NCBI GenBank assembly: GCA_004154925.1
Contig: QJNS01000262.1
Coordinates: 1 to 64,000, forward strand
Reading direction: 5' to 3'
DNA length: 64,000 nt
Source: Monosporascus cannonballus
Lineage: Eukaryota; Ascomycota; Sordariomycetes; Xylariales
Positions 46,204 to 59,439 of this stretch are shown piece after piece (positions within the stretch are counted from its first letter, which is position 1; every line of letters starts with the position of its first letter). Under the pieces are notes generated by a model that ran no database searches, was not told the origin of the DNA, and saw nothing but the letters and a program-made list of their open reading frames with translations. Position numbers and translations under genes: made by a program.

Positions 46204-48907
46204 ATTGTTACGCAGTCATGAACAATGTCCTTTTGGCGTGTGTTCCTGTCATATTAGGTGTTTAAAAGTTCGGGATTGCATGGTACAGAAATGGATTGAC
46301 ATAATTACTGCTTTTCTACCGTTTTAGAAAGGTCCTATAATAGCAGAATGAGCATCGGATAGCAATGGAGATGGAGCCCTACCTAAGACCGATGCCAAGT
46401 CCGCATCCGATCGGGCCGTATACTTGTTCGAGGGACGAACTGGGAGTCGGATGACATGCGGAAGCAAATAAGAGAGCCACCACCACGTTAGGCTCTTGCA
46501 TACGGGAACACTACAGGCACAACGACCTCTTAACACCTCGACGCTAAATGTAGTTCATAATAGGCGTTGGCGAAGCCGGCGGCCTGGCCTTGAAAGAAAT
46601 AGATATCAGTTGCCACAAATCATGAGAAAGAACTCATTACACAAATGGATATGTGCGAACTCCAAGCAGCAGGGCCCCTTTCTCCGGCTTCTCAGATTCC
46701 AATGTGTGTCTATTTAATCACTATTGCTCCAAGCCCTCTTCCCTCACCCTATATACTTACACATCCCTCTCTTAGCACCCGCCATATCCTTCTCACCTAG
46801 GAAGGAGCTCAATGTTGTTTGGACAGCTGTTTAGACCCGTCCGCCGGGATGCCCGAACATGTTCGCCCTCCCGCAATACCGAACTCACCGCCCGCTCCGC
46901 GATGTGCGCTGCCCTCCTCCTGGACACGTATAGTGTAGTCGGTTCCACGTCTGACGCTAGGACATAGGTGGCATTCTGCTTGCGATAGCACCTAGGTAGT
47001 AGGGTGGTAGGTGCCTAAGCTTTTCTGGGCCAACCCTTGAGGTAGTTGGTCCTACCACGGGTGGTCTGGCTTGTGGCTGTCAGACTATACGAATGTGCTG
47101 ATCTGCATGGTTGGTTTTTGGGTCTGGGAAATTAACATTGATTCCATATGTGCGACGGCTTATTACTTTACCTTTACATGAGTGAAGAGGTGTGGGATAA
47201 ATGGTAGGAGGCCGAGCGGGCGGGTTTTATATAGGTTACGTAACAGGTGCCTTGCTGGTCTTGGAGGCTCAGTAAGGGTTGAGAGTCATCCTTGGAAGAC
47301 ATCGTGTTGATAGATCGAGGGTTAAGAAAGAAGGTGGGGCCATCAAACGAAGATGTTACTGAATCACCCCCTGCGTATTGCCTGGTTGTATCTTAGCCCA
47401 GAGACATTCAGTCTCATGCATATATATCCCTACTTCTTTGATTAGATACTTCATAGCAACGAATGATGTGCTTAGTAGCCATTTCCGGATATATTCACAA
47501 ATCATTTTCTACTGGCTTCTCCATTTCCTCGCTTCGTTGACAAAGAGATGTAAAGTCAATGAGCTGCAATGGTAAGAAACCTGGTAGTTCACTATATTAT
47601 TATAGACCCCCTACAGGTTACCCCCGGCCAGGCTATTATCACAAACGCGTCTACATGATGTAAAAGTATATAGTAAACTAGGAGTCAAACTTAAGACACT
47701 GAGGAACAGGCTAAGTATTAAGCATTCTCCTCTAATGAGAAGATATCTGCAAGACATTAACTAAAAATTTGATAAGAGTTATTAGTTGTAATATCTCCAT
47801 GATAAGTGGGCATATTCAGACATATCTCGAACATTACTGAATCCCAAATGTATTACGAGGGCCAAAGCTGAATTTACTATCATATATGCCGACCTCGAGG
47901 TGGGATATCTTTACTGCCTTGACATATGATCGTAATACATGTACATCAATCAGTTCATGGTCTGTTTGTCACGTGCCAAGACGGAATATTTTAGAAAGGG
48001 GCTATACAGGGGCTATACGGGGTTTGTAGATGTATATATAGAGTCCTTTTCCTCTCGTATATTGGGAGGGACAGGCGTTACTGGTCAATTCTATATGCCG
48101 GCTACCTTCCTGTGAGACTGATTCTTCCCGCCTTTCACGCTGTTGCACCCTTTTCCTTGACACTGTTATAGCTAAGCTTTAAATGCAATACAAGAGGGGG
48201 AGGTTAACTGGCAATATGCCACAACTTTCATGCTTCTTATTGCCATATTATGCTCCCGTGACAACCTTGACAGCAAAAGGGAGCTGGAACGAGATATTGT
48301 AACCTGGCATTGTCTTTGCTTGAATAAGAAACACTTCCCTAGGTCCCATTCTGTCCTCAGAGCTACGGAATACCCCTATCTTTACGCTTGCAGTTACGTG
48401 TACTTCTCTGTAACTGTTTGTAATAATTATAGTTCTTGAGTTTCATGATTATATATTCCTCTTTAACCTTCTGTTATAATGCTACGGCAGTTTTCACATC
48501 GCCGATATGAATAGCAGCAGTTGCCTTTTTTGCGTTCATCTACTATTCCTCCTTATTCCCCATCCCATCTTCTTTTCACTACAAACCGCTGCCAACTTCT
48601 GCCACGTTGCCGCGGCGGTTTGCACGTTGTGGAACGTAAACAAGGGAAGTCGCGTTTTTATACTAACACGCCTTTTTCCTTATTTCCCATGTCGTCTTCT
48701 CATCACTTCAGATCGCCACCACCTTCCCAGCGATACTCTCACCTGAATCCGTCCGTTCTGCCTCGTCTAAATTGTTACCGACTCCCTGGCGTCTTTCCCG
48801 CCGCAGTCCCTCTCATTCCCTTTCGCCTCTTCATCTTTCCACTACCATCGCTGTGCTCCTCAGGGGTCTCGCCGCTCTTGCCTGGTAGCTACTCAACGAA
48901 CGCCAAC
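46204..48907. other. 2.7-kb spacer
   Basis: No supported gene. It contains the 3' end of the PFK2 gene, and pyrimidine-rich sequence in the last 400 bp before the 2EXR gene. Parts (47580-47800) are AT-rich but have no transposon ends that I can see. Confidence 0.4.
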
Positions 48908-49804
48908 ATGGGATCCATCTCAACCTTCAAGAACTTCGCCAATTTACCACCCGAAGTGAGAGATGCGATCTGGGAGGCGTACTACCAAATCAAGCTGGTT
49001 CATATCGTCCACCCGGATCCTAACCGCCCACCCAGACACAAGAAAGATCCAAACTTCCTCAAGACCACTTCCGTCGATATCGCAACCAAGAAAACCATCA
49101 CAGGGAAGGAGCCGACACTGCTCATCAATCACGAGGCCGCGGATGTTGCTCGTAGGCTTAACCTGACGGGTCCCGACGGCCCCACGGAGAGGATCAATTT
49201 CAGCCGCGTGTTGGCCGATCCACGCCTGATGGGAAACCAGTTCAGCCGTGAGCTCCACTACTCCAAAACACAGCGGAAGGCATGGCGGAAAGCTACGGTC
49301 CCGGCCCGCATCAACTGGGCCAGGGATCTGCTCTGCGTCGCCCCTATGACAAACTTCCAGGATAGTGACGAAATGCTCTTCTACTCGCTGACGCGCCTAC
49401 AACCGTATCCGAAGCTGAAGAGGCTGGCTATCTTGGCCCCGAGCGTTCCCAATCCGAATAACAAAAGGAGCCTGTTTCTCAGCTTCCGTGGAGATCAATT
49501 TTACCACAAAGTCCTGACGAACCTGGCGTCGCTCGAAGAGATCTACATTGTCTATCAGCCTCCCCAGGCCATACCCGCGCAGCTGGAGAGGGATGAGTTC
49601 GGTTTTGTCGAGTGGGTGGACTACGTCCGGGCAGTCGGTGTCGACTCGACTGGCACGGACTTTGTTCGTCTAGGGATGCACCTGGATGACGCGGTCGAGC
49701 TTGTGGAGCGCAATGCAGCACGCGGGATTCAGCTTCACAAGGTGGCCTCCGCTGACTGGAGCATCCCAATGACAGGCGAATACAGGAAATTGGAGAGCTC
49801 GTGA
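48908..49804 (+). CDS. 2EXR-domain protein
   Basis: 298 aa from the ATG at 48908; the frame is open upstream to 48521, but those codons read as a pyrimidine-rich leader without domain character, so I choose the internal start. The N-terminus has the 2EXR signature F-x-x-L-P-x-E-V-R-x-x-I-W (FANLPPEVRDAIWEAYYQ), then VHIVHPDPN, INHEAADVARR and the conserved island INWARDLLCVAPM. 2EXR proteins are a large family of filamentous fungi, usually of unknown function. No signal peptide or membrane segment. Single exon, as is common in the family. Confidence 0.88.
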   Translation: MGSISTFKNFANLPPEVRDAIWEAYYQIKLVHIVHPDPNRPPRHKKDPNFLKTTSVDIATKKTITGKEPTLLINHEAADVARRLNLTGPDGPTERINFSRVLADPRLMGNQFSRELHYSKTQRKAWRKATVPARINWARDLLCVAPMTNFQDSDEMLFYSLTRLQPYPKLKRLAILAPSVPNPNNKRSLFLSFRGDQFYHKVLTNLASLEEIYIVYQPPQAIPAQLERDEFGFVEWVDYVRAVGVDSTGTDFVRLGMHLDDAVELVERNAARGIQLHKVASADWSIPMTGEYRKLESS

Positions 49805-51127
49805 AAGATTGGCGAGGAGTTCGGTCTCCGGAAGACGCCCGTTATGGACTCCTGGAAACTTACCGATAGCTGGCGCGGGATTGGAAACATCTGAGGATGG
49901 TCGCAATGGAAATTTGGACGGTATTCAAAGGTTTCACGGTTAACGAGGGCCTTTGTACAGGTTGGCCTCATCAAAGGGAGCCTTAATTTGCCCGCGATTC
50001 ATGTCTTTACCCAGTGATCTAGTAATGCGGAGCTTCTTTGAGCCTTCATGTGGCACACAGAATTTCAGTATAATGGATAATAGTTGCTCTACCGTCCCTG
50101 AGTTAATCTTAAGAGACAGGACCCTCGGGAAATTTGTTCCTGCCTTCCTCTCACGCCTGTCTCCTTACGCGCCGGCCTCCTAGCGTGTATCTCCACGTAC
50201 ACGAACAAGTTGCCAGGTTTAGTGCTGTTCTGCAGGCCTATTCTTAAAACGATCAAGACCCTGCCTGGCCAAATGTTCGGGGTCTCACGGACACCCACGG
50301 ACACTCTAGCTGTGACCTAGCCATAGCCTTACTACAAAGGCTAGGGCAGTGATTAATAAGGGAGTGGGTTTTGCATGGAAGGCATTTTAATATGGTAGTG
50401 ACTCCCGAAACTAATAACCTAAGCCAAGTTCACCCCAACGCCACGCTTGAGTGTGAAAGAGAAATCACCCTCAGTCGATTCAGCCGGAGAGAGTCTAATG
50501 GGTTTCAAGGCTCCATGTGTAATTAGGGGGGGGATCAAGAAGACCCAGACAAGGAGAGAAGGCCAGCTGCTTTTATTGCTTCGAGTAAACGAATCAAAGA
50601 AAGCGAGACCAGTTTCGAAGAAGCTGTGTGCCCTCATAAGCTCGTCAAGGGTTAACTGGGACTCGTCTTTGCAAAGCCGATGAAGACATACCAACCCAGG
50701 CACCTACGATCAAATACACAACTAGGTATTTGATTGCTGACTCAAAGGGATATCATGGAGACCTCGCACAATATTTGCCGATGAGTAACACAATTGTTTC
50801 CTCGACATGACACGGCTCCGCAAGCGGTTATGTGGATGGTGGGCTTCTGGCTTCAATTTGCTAATACCCTCAGCCCCCTACGTTGCTATCTATCGTTATC
50901 TCTTGATGCGTCTCCAGCCGTGAGCCCGGGGTATATCGGTTAGCTATTGATCCTGGGACGGGAAAATCCATCAAATCACAAATGGAGTCAGCTTGGTACA
51001 AGGATATCAATTTGATGGTATTGCTAGAATTCTGCTTGGTGTAGACAGTAAAGCTCTTCTCTTAGCCGAGAAGCTGTAGACCAAATCACCAAGGAATCTC
51101 ATAAGGTACTACTAATCCATGAGGAAC
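49805..51127. other. spacer between convergent genes
   Basis: 1.3 kb between the 3' ends of the 2EXR gene (+) and the BLI-3-like gene (-). Small opposed open frames at 50419-50703 and 50447-50683 have no motif. Nothing else seen. Confidence 0.45.
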
Positions 51128-51840
51128 TCATTGGGGGTTTGTTCTCCACTGCAGAACCTCACTTTCGCTTATCTCCCGCAGCTTGTTGACGCCCGCAACC
51201 TCACCGGTGACGGTGCCCTTGGCGACCTCCGCCATGCGCCCGAGCACCGTCTTGTCAGTGATGGCGTAGGTGACCGATTTGGTCTTGACCCGGATGATGC
51301 AGATGCGGGGATCGTTCTCCGAGCCGTCGTGCACGCCATCTCCGAGATCGCCCAGCCACGCCTTCAGCGTCGGGCTGTAGTACTTCTTGACGACGTCGCG
51401 GTCCGTCTCGATGGTGGTGTCTCCGGCAAAGGACGCCCACTGGCCGGAGCTGTCGTAGAAGGAGATGTTCGTGTTCGGGTCCATCTTCAGCTCGTCCGTT
51501 TTGTGCGACTCGGTGTTGGTCGTAAAGACCAGGTCGAGGCCGCTGCCCTCCTGAAAAGCTATCGTCAGACCGACCCCGTCACGATTCCGTCTGCATTGTG
51601 TATCCCAAGACGGAGGGAAGGAGACTAGAATAAACCAACCTTGCCAGCGATCGCCATGCAGCGAGACACCAGCGTGTTACTGGTGGGGTTGCGAGTTGTC
51701 ATCATACCGAACTTGCAGGACGATACAAACTCGGTCACCGCCTCGACCTTCTCCTTCAGCGTAACCTCGTTATCGACATTCTTGTCGTAGTAGGGGCCGG
51801 AAGGCTTGTCGCCCGTATCTGTGTTGGAAAAGCTTGCCAT
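51128..51840 (-). CDS. bli-3: BLI-3-like FMN-binding split-barrel protein (PPOX class, general stress protein 26-like)
   Basis: Two exons, 51640-51840 and 51128-51550, with an 89-nt intron (donor GTTGGT, acceptor TTTTCAG); 207 aa. It matches the Neurospora blue-light-inducible BLI-3 pattern: start MASFSNTDTGDKP, then FVSSCKFGMMTTR, LVSRCMAIAGK, DLVFTTNTESHKTDEL, and the diagnostic YYSPTLKAWLGDLGDGVHDG followed by DPRICIIRVK. The fold is a pyridoxamine-oxidase-like split barrel that probably binds a flavin or related cofactor; the biochemical reaction is not known. Whether this gene responds to light cannot be judged from the sequence. Its neighbour, the Ldh_2 gene, is in the same direction 773 bp upstream. 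Confidence 0.92.
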
Positions 51841-52613
51841 GTTTGCACACCCTTTGATTATCGTGAAGTGGTATGTTATCTGGAAGTAATTGAAGGACGA
51901 TCCCGTAGATTATAGAGGAAAGGTATGTTGAGGTATCAGGTAGGAGGAATATAGGAATATATGATGCCGAGAGGATAAACAGCTACCTAAGGCCACCATC
52001 ACGGTCCCCGTAACTTGAAGGTGATATTTGTCTATCGTCCCGTCATCATGTGATAATACCCTGCATTCCCATATGCGTTATATCGTCACCACTCATCATT
52101 TTCGCATTTGCCAATGGTTATTCGATGCGCCAATTGTGACGTTGTACATTCCACAGGCCAGACACTCTAGGAATCGTCAAGGTTTACAACGGTCAGCTTG
52201 CCCCGGATTTGCGTAGGGTGATCTGATCGCGCTACTGCATGCAGATCTCGCATATCTCCCGAGACCTCAGGAGCTACAGAACAGAGAGGAGAGCCTTTGC
52301 TTTGGCGGGTTCAATTGCCAAAACAATTCCAACCATCCGGTTGAATAAGCAACCGATGAATTGTCAATAAATTGTGTATTCCTTACCGGCGAATCGTAGG
52401 TTGCGCACCGCTCTTCTCCTATCGCCATCATCAAAGAATTACATTTGGCATTGAAGGCGATGAGACGACCCCACCACCCCCCTATCTCGTATCATATGGT
52501 ATTGCTTGCCTCGTAACAGTTTTTATTTGATACGATAATCATCGAAGAGGGAAGTTGCCGGCGCTCTTAGCCGCCGCAAATTATGGAGGAAATTGGCGCC
52601 TTGGACCTAATTA
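51841..52613. promoter_or_regulatory. promoter region of the BLI-3-like gene
   Basis: 773 bp between the minus-strand Ldh_2 stop and the BLI-3-like start. I found no GATA pair or other light-response element that I would stand by. No gene seen. Confidence 0.45.
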
Positions 52614-53901
52614 TTACACTTCCTTCACAACGATCGTATCCTTCCCTACCCGGCGTGCTTCTTCATTGAGTGCATCAATCTCAGCCTGCACATAGGGTAT
52701 GCCTGTTTTTTGTCTCTCATCTTGGGTCAATTGTTCAATCTCGCCCGGGAAATATATCCGGTCGACCCCGGCCGCCTTGTCCGATCCCACAACCCGCTGG
52801 TAGAGATAGTCCATCCTCTGTCGAAACTCGTCCAGGCTCATGAAGAGGTCGGGCTTGATAGCCAGGAGGAAGTGCCCGACATCTGAGGGCTGTGAAGGGT
52901 CGTAAGGACCCGTCACATGACCAGCAAATGCCGAGCCTGTAGGTAAAGTCAGTGACATCACGAATTAGAAGATTCAATAGGAGGACACCAACCTGATAGG
53001 ACTCCGGAAAACACATCCATCATAATAGCTAGGGCCGAGCCCTTTGGGCCTCCCATGGGTAGCATCACACCATCGAGAGCCGCGCTAGGGTCGTCTGTCG
53101 GACGTCCTTCGGCATCAAGCGCCCAGTCCAGGGGTATCTTTTCGCCTCTCCTCTTGGCCTTGTAGATCTTGCCCCTGGCTGCCACTGAAGGCGCCATGTC
53201 GAGAATGAAGGGCTTGTGCTCACCGCCGGGTGCCCCGCAGGCAACAGGTGAGACACCGACTAGCTTACTTTTGCCGCCAAAGACAGGAAGCGCGGGACTA
53301 GAATTGGTAAAAACACTACAAGAATTCACCAATCAGCCTCAGGCGTAGCGCAACGAGGAGTGAGCCCAAGGTGTACCTGGGCTAAGTAGTAATACTCTAA
53401 CTATGGCCTTGAAAGCTGTCAAGAGACGTGATGTTGAGGAGAACGGAAAACTTACAGGCTCATCATATCGGCGTCAATGGCCTGCTGGCAGATCCAGGCG
53501 CTCATCCCGAAATGGTTCGAGCGCTTGACGCTCACCATGCCGATGCCGAACTTGCGGGCCATGTCGATGGCGGTCATTATTCCCAGGTGGGCCGCCAGGA
53601 AGCCGAAGCCGTTCCGACCATCGACCTGGGCGACCACCGGCGTGACCCTCGCGACCTCGGGACTGGCCGCGGCGTCAAGGACCCCCTGCCGGATTCGGGC
53701 CATGTACGACGGTATCCGGTTGATGCCGTGCGTGTCGACGCCCCGCAGGTCGGCGGCTACCAGACACTGCGCGACAATCGCCGCGTTGGACGGCGACACT
53801 CCGTTTCCGATCAAGACGTTCGCGGCGAATCGCTGTGCCTCCTGCGCAGTGACGTATACCTTGGTGTCGTCGCTAGGATCTGACTCGGTCTCTTCCGCCA
53901 T
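52614..53901 (-). CDS. Ldh_2 family malate/L-lactate (or ureidoglycolate-type) dehydrogenase
   Basis: NAD(P)-dependent 2-hydroxyacid oxidoreductase. Three exons: 53456-53901, 52993-53315, 52614-52936; introns 140 and 56 nt; 363 aa from the ATG at 53901 (an ATG 13 codons upstream at 53940 is also in frame). Family marks: AADLRGVDTHGINRIPSYMARI, VAQVDGRNGFGFLAAHLGI, FGIGMVSVKRSNHFG with the conserved Asn-His-Phe-Gly, then ILDMAPSVAARGKIYKAKR, and GPKGSALAIMMDVFSGVLSG. The length and order agree with YlmB/MdhA-type enzymes, so it looks functional. The substrate cannot be told from the sequence, and no neighbouring allantoin or lactate genes guide it. No targeting signal; probably cytosolic. Confidence 0.93.
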
Positions 53902-55879
53902 TGCTGCCGCAATTTGAGGGGGCTTTCTGAAGTAATACAACGTCCTGGGCTTAGAATGGATAGAAAGGGGTGGATATTATTACAATCTGCTCAGCTTTCC
54001 CCAGGCGACACATATAAACTTAACACGCAGCCTAGCAGCCTCATTAGACTCTCTGAAGTAATGTGTGGAGAAGGGTCATCGCCACCCCGCACCATTCGGG
54101 ATCCGATATCGTCCCCACGTCCGCCAGTACGTCAGGATCTCCGTTGTTAGCAAGGGGGCTTTCCCCTACTCTCATATCCGCTATGTTTCTTCTGTAGCAT
54201 TTAGGAAGTGTCATATGTGGAACCGATCCATAACATCTATTTCAATTATGTCGACTCTAGCATGGTTCCGGGCGGCGGTGGAAATGTCCGGTACGGCGGC
54301 AACGGCCGGTTCCGAACAACTTGCCTCCGATGACAAGAAGAAATGGTCCCGGCGGTAGTATACCCAGCCCGGTGTTCACCAACCAGGGAGAGGTGCCTGC
54401 AACAGCCTACTACGATCTGACAACAAATAACTGCACATAATCTATTACCGATACTACGAACATTGATGGATTCCGTTCACGAGCTTCCGAGGTTCAATCT
54501 ATCAACAGAGAAGCAATTGATTTTCATGTTACAATTCTTCGGGGAACAACGTACCGCAGGGGGTATGGAGACTTGCACGGCGAACTGGACATTTATATTT
54601 AAACATGCCCATAAGGTAGAGGTAATGCGCTGTCGGCGACGCTCCAAGCAGTCCGACCATAGTAGACGTGTCTATCAAGTGCGGCCGTGCGACACGCACA
54701 TCTTCTACCCTATAGCCTCATCCAGATTGACCGAGCCAACTAAGAAATCAAACACCATGCGGCGAAATCGTCCCGAAACGCATAGCTTGGCGCATCAAAT
54801 GACCGCACAGCAAGAAGGGCCGCATTCCCACCGACACAGTCCTGCTTCTCCGTCGTGCATCACGCGGGTGTAAAGCGTACAATGCGCCGCAAGCCCGACC
54901 TCACTTCGCGCGGTCCCCATCGCGCAGTAAGCCAGGTTTCCCATTAAGGTCCGCCGAATCTAATTCCATCCGCACGGTTGCTAGAATCCGTATGCCTAAG
55001 AAGTCCAGCTTTAGTCCTGAAGCAATCACCTCGACACCCAAACTGCACGCCTGCAAGTCCGTAATCTCACTGGCGCTTTCTGGAATCGCAAGACATCAAC
55101 CAGCGACGTTGAGGCGAACCAAAGCCTCGGGGCCTAGCTTTCTTTGGGGCTATAAGCGAGCACTAAGTAGCTAGTTGAAGAATGCTCGGTGGGACTGAGG
55201 CGCAGCCGTGCAGGACGCTGCTGCGGGTATCGGGGCCTGTGGTTCGCCTATATAGGGAACGACCCGGCTCGGGGGCGCCGTAGTGGTAGTGGAAGTTGAC
55301 TAGCCATGTGGCGACCAGTTAGGTAGACGCGCGCGTAGTTGGTTCTGCAGCGGGAGTTGGTTACCCTGCGCCACTACGAGGGAACCCTCCAGTTCAGCCG
55401 ACCAAAGGCAACGGCCTATTGTTATGTTGTTTTTGGAAGCATCCAACTGCATCCTAATGGGCTGCTGAATGGTAGGCCCATCGCTAATGGTACTGCATGG
55501 GCCCGCAGATTGGCCTCACCTGATGCTGATGCTTACATGCTATCCGCTGTCTACAACTCCCTGTTCTCAGAACCGTCAGATCGTCAAAAGAACTTATTGA
55601 CAGGCAGGCAACAGGCACAGAGACAGAGCCTTGGGAGAGACTTAAAATTATTAGATGAAACTGTTATGGTAGTAGAAGAATTTTATCATCGGCCTGTATG
55701 ACCTATGTTGTACATATCCCTACCTACGATGTGCGTCGCATTCGGTCGGCCGTTCAAGGGCCACCTTAGCGACGTTACAAACGAAACAAAAACGTTCGGG
55801 CCGGGTCTGGGCTGGCCTACTAACTCCGCTATGCTCCTTTTAAATTGTGTACAGGAAAGGGTGAAAAGTCGTAAAAGAA
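53902..55879. other. 2-kb spacer
   Basis: Holds the Ldh_2 promoter on the left and the 3' end of the lectin-like gene on the right. Frames at 54463-54873 and 55339-55701 (about 120-136 codons) have no domain and no splice context. Confidence 0.4.
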
Positions 55880-57483
55880 TTACTCGGGGAAGACTTTCCC
55901 AACGAACCTCAAGTTGGACGGGTTTGAGGTGTCGACCGAGTACTCGAGAATCTCGTCGCTGGAAATCGCGTACAGCATGCCGTCCGCGGTCATAGAAATA
56001 GCAGTAAAATTTCGTGTGGGGCCCCCGGAGAAGTTAATCGTGTCGATGGAATTGAAACTCGACCCGTCGTAGTGACTGGCGCACAGCTCGCCGCCGTCGA
56101 GAAGCCCAACGTACAGGTAATTCGACCAATCATTCCACATTGTGACGGCGAACTGCTGCTTCTTCGATGGGAGGGGTATCCCCTGGATCAGAACTCGTTG
56201 CTCGTCTAGAACCCGTTAGCTAGCCGGCCTGAAAACAGACAGTGTGTTTAGGAGGAGGGCCAGGCCCAGAGCCAGAAGAACTCACCGACGTCCCAACCCG
56301 CATCATAATTCGTCAGCTGCATCGGACCGGTAGTCACTGAATTCGCGAGACCCTGCGTGACGAGCTGCATGCGGTCGAGGAAAGTTCCCCGCCGCTGGGG
56401 GATAATAGCCAAGCTCGAGTTGTCGACCACAAAACTGCTCTTAACGGCCACGTTTGACGTTTTCCAGTGACTCGAGTTCGCGACCTTGATGGCACCGTCG
56501 GAAGGCCTCTGGTAGGCCACGGTCCAGCTGCCCTGTTGGCCGTCTACCCAGGGACGTTGCCAGGCTGCGGCCAGTAAGCTGCCAGGGCGGGTTTCGAGCG
56601 ACGCCTCGTCCAGCGGATCGACCTGCCAGCGATTCGATGGGTTACGTGCGTCGAAATGAGCCACTGATTTGATAAGGCTGGCAGGGTCTAGGAACCAGAG
56701 ATGAATTTCGAATAAGCCCCGCCCTTCATCGTCTATCGCCGCGCTCGCCAGGGGAGTCCCGGAAACGGGATTCAGTGGTGATGTCGTCGGGGCGAAAAGG
56801 CTCGTAATATTTGTCGTCCCCCACGTGTTATTCTCCGAGTCCCATTCGCGGGCGACAAGGGCATTGTGGGCATCCTGGAAGAAGACGATCCTATGAATGA
56901 ACCCATCAGGGTCCGTCCAGTTTGACGAGGTAAGCCTTGAAACGGGGAGGATGTCGATCCGGTCGTCCCCCCCGGTTGTGGAGTTTGTAGAGTTTGTAGA
57001 GTCTGTAGAGTCTTCATTTCCCGGTTCCGCACCCGCCGCATCTTTGTTCTCCACACCCTTGTTTGCCATCGCGCCACCAACTCCGCCAGCAATTGCCCCG
57101 ATGATGATTATGAGCGCGACTCCGAGTATTATATAGAAAGTAAGCGGTGCCATGCCGCATATCGTCCGCTTCGGCTCCTCCTTTTCGCCCGTCTCAAGGG
57201 ACGACCCGGTCAGTCCAGGCTGGCTGCCCTGCAAATGGCCTAACTTGGCTGCATGGGCATCATACTCGCCGTAGGAGGCGGCATGAGCGTGTGACGACCT
57301 TGGTGGTACGCTGTGAGCATAATGGCCATCCGCCGTCGGATAGTGACCAAGACCTCCAGCTGTGGGATGTTGGTAAGACTGACTATGCACGGTCTCCTTC
57401 TGAAATTGCTCGGGATCGATGACCTCGGGTAGCTGGAACGAGTTCCGCACCTCAAGGGTGCTGTACGGCTCTGAATTGCTCAT
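55880..57483 (-). CDS. type II membrane protein with fucose-specific-lectin-like propeller
   Basis: Two exons: 56286-57483 and 55880-56205, with an 80-nt intron whose acceptor (TTCTAG at 56206) gives a continuous 507-aa frame. Residues 1-113 are cytoplasmic-like and His/Gln/Ser-rich; a membrane helix spans about 114-139 (LTFYIILGVALIIIIGAIAG); no cleavable signal, so the C-terminus should face outward. Next comes an Asn/Ser/Thr linker coded by imperfect 9-bp repeats (TNSTNSTT, near 163), rich in glycosylation sequons. The rest shows repeated W-containing blades (TSSNWTDPDG, SWTVAYQRPSDGAIKVA, WNDWSNYLYVGLLDGG), as in fungal fucose-lectin-type six-bladed propellers. Sugar binding is inferred, not shown. 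Typical of a fungal family of transmembrane lectin-like proteins. Confidence 0.82.
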
Positions 57484-59000
57484 CGCGCTGGTCGATGCCG
57501 CCAGTTAACACACTGGCTCACTCGCGACATGAGGCGGGGGAGGAGTAGAACGCGGAAAATGATAAGCAAAGAAGACGAAGGGGATGTGCTGCGTTGATCA
57601 GGCAGTAAGGAAAGCAGGCGGGCGAAGCAGGTGCGAATTCACCGGAGACAACCCTTGGTGCACCGCCGCGCGCTCTACCAGTCTTGGGGGGTTGATCCCC
57701 TGCGTATGGTGCGGAGCCATGTTGTATTGAAGAATCCTTCGGTGCATCCATTACACGGGTTTCCCAATGAGAGACCCAGATTCGTTCGGAAGCGGGACTT
57801 GGTGCGTTACAGGGCCTGCGAGTGGACCATGATCCCAGCACCACGCTCACCATGAATTCATTGGGATCGAAGACCTCATCGGCTTTTCCTTCACCCACAA
57901 GCGCAGACGCCTAGCTGCTAAGCCTTACTGGCGAAGTGGAGGAGCTGCTGTGTACCACACGATACACAGTAATATCGACGAACTGACGCCTGGTCCATCG
58001 AGTATTCTTTTCTGGTCTTTGGCATGCAGCGAGGAGATCGTCACTTGCTAACCGTATGTCGAGACAAGTGCTTATCGTCAATTTACTAGTACCTTGGAAC
58101 GGGGTTCGGACGTGCGACCCAAGATAAGTCACCCAGCGTGTGCGCTGCTTCGCCGGTATTAGGTAGGCCCACAATAAAACGAGTCGCTGAAATCTCTTCC
58201 GATTAGCGAATCGTACGAGCATTATCTCAGCTGGACGCCAGCTGGAGGCAAGGTGGAAATGCTATGTCTCAGCACTAAACGCATCCTTCTGCAGCCCGAG
58301 AGTGTCTCAAAGTTACAGTATCCCAAACATGATCCGCAGATCACTCGCAACCAACGCTGTCAAGGGATCAAGACGGTCAATGTGTGCAGATGCCTTTATC
58401 AACGTCCTTAGAGCTAAAGTGCCGCCCCTAAGCGACAGGGCGGTAGCTATCTTCTAGATAGCCACAAGACGTCAACACCAACCATTTTTACCAACTGCTA
58501 AGCGGCGCACTGCCTGAAACGGTGGACCTGAGTAGTTACCACTCCTGTTGATCGGCCTATTTTGGGATGATCAGTGGAATTTGAACCGCCCCATTAGAAT
58601 TGTATACTGACACCTTAGGGCCTTCAATCGCATGCGCAGAATCTTGATAAATTCGTCTAACCAAGGCGCGACTACCGCTACAAAAGTATAAGCAGGGAAG
58701 ATCCTCAATATCACGTGATTCATGTATCTTACGTTTTGACAAAATTAGCTAACGAGGGCCTCCGGTAAGTGAAATAGCATGCAATAAGGGGTAGAACCGG
58801 GACACACCACATTGCCGCTAGATTGGCTTTGAACGAATTTATCGAAATTTTAAGGTAGTTCGGCCGCTCGTAATAGTCTGTCTGTGTTGGGCAAGCCTAT
58901 TAATAGACTAACTCGTAACTACTATGGTATCAGGCAAAATTTTTATCACACTGTCAGGTAGCAGTGGGTTGCGCTAGTAACCACGCCACCCAAATTAGGT
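57484..59000. other. spacer before the right AT-rich block
   Basis: Promoter side of the lectin-like gene, then 1 kb without a supported gene. Composition shifts to AT-rich at about 59000. Confidence 0.45.
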
Positions 59001-59439
59001 GTAGCTTTTATATAGGTCAACCATAGATATATACGAAAAATTGCAGCCCTTTTGCAATCTCTTATTCAAGCTCGAATCTAAAGCTATTAACGTATATCGC
59101 TATTTAACGCTACAAATATAAAAGCTTTTGAAACTGTTTTCGAAATTTCTACTAAAATTCCTACCGAAACTCCTAAACTGAATAAACGCCCTAAGGATAT
59201 CTATACAAAACACCTCACTACTAAATAACGTATACGAACTCAAACTCTTCGTTTCGATAGCTATATAAGCTATAGACAGATCGAAAAAGTTACCGGTTAT
59301 TCGAAGATGTAAATCCATTACGCCTGTAAAACTGTTCAAGCCGTTCCGAAACCTTATATAGGCCGCCTTTACGATATAAGTAAACAGCAAAAAAATATTA
59401 ATTAAATTTGTATATATTTTAAAGATTAACCGCCGAATA

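Noticed and set aside
48521..48907. 129-codon N-terminal extension of the 2EXR protein
   Set aside because: Pyrimidine-rich leader-like codons; the family signature starts a few residues after the ATG at 48908.
58560..58690. tRNA-like sequence on the minus strand (GGTTCAAATTCC)
   Set aside because: A T-arm-like match only; I could not pair an acceptor stem or find D and anticodon arms.
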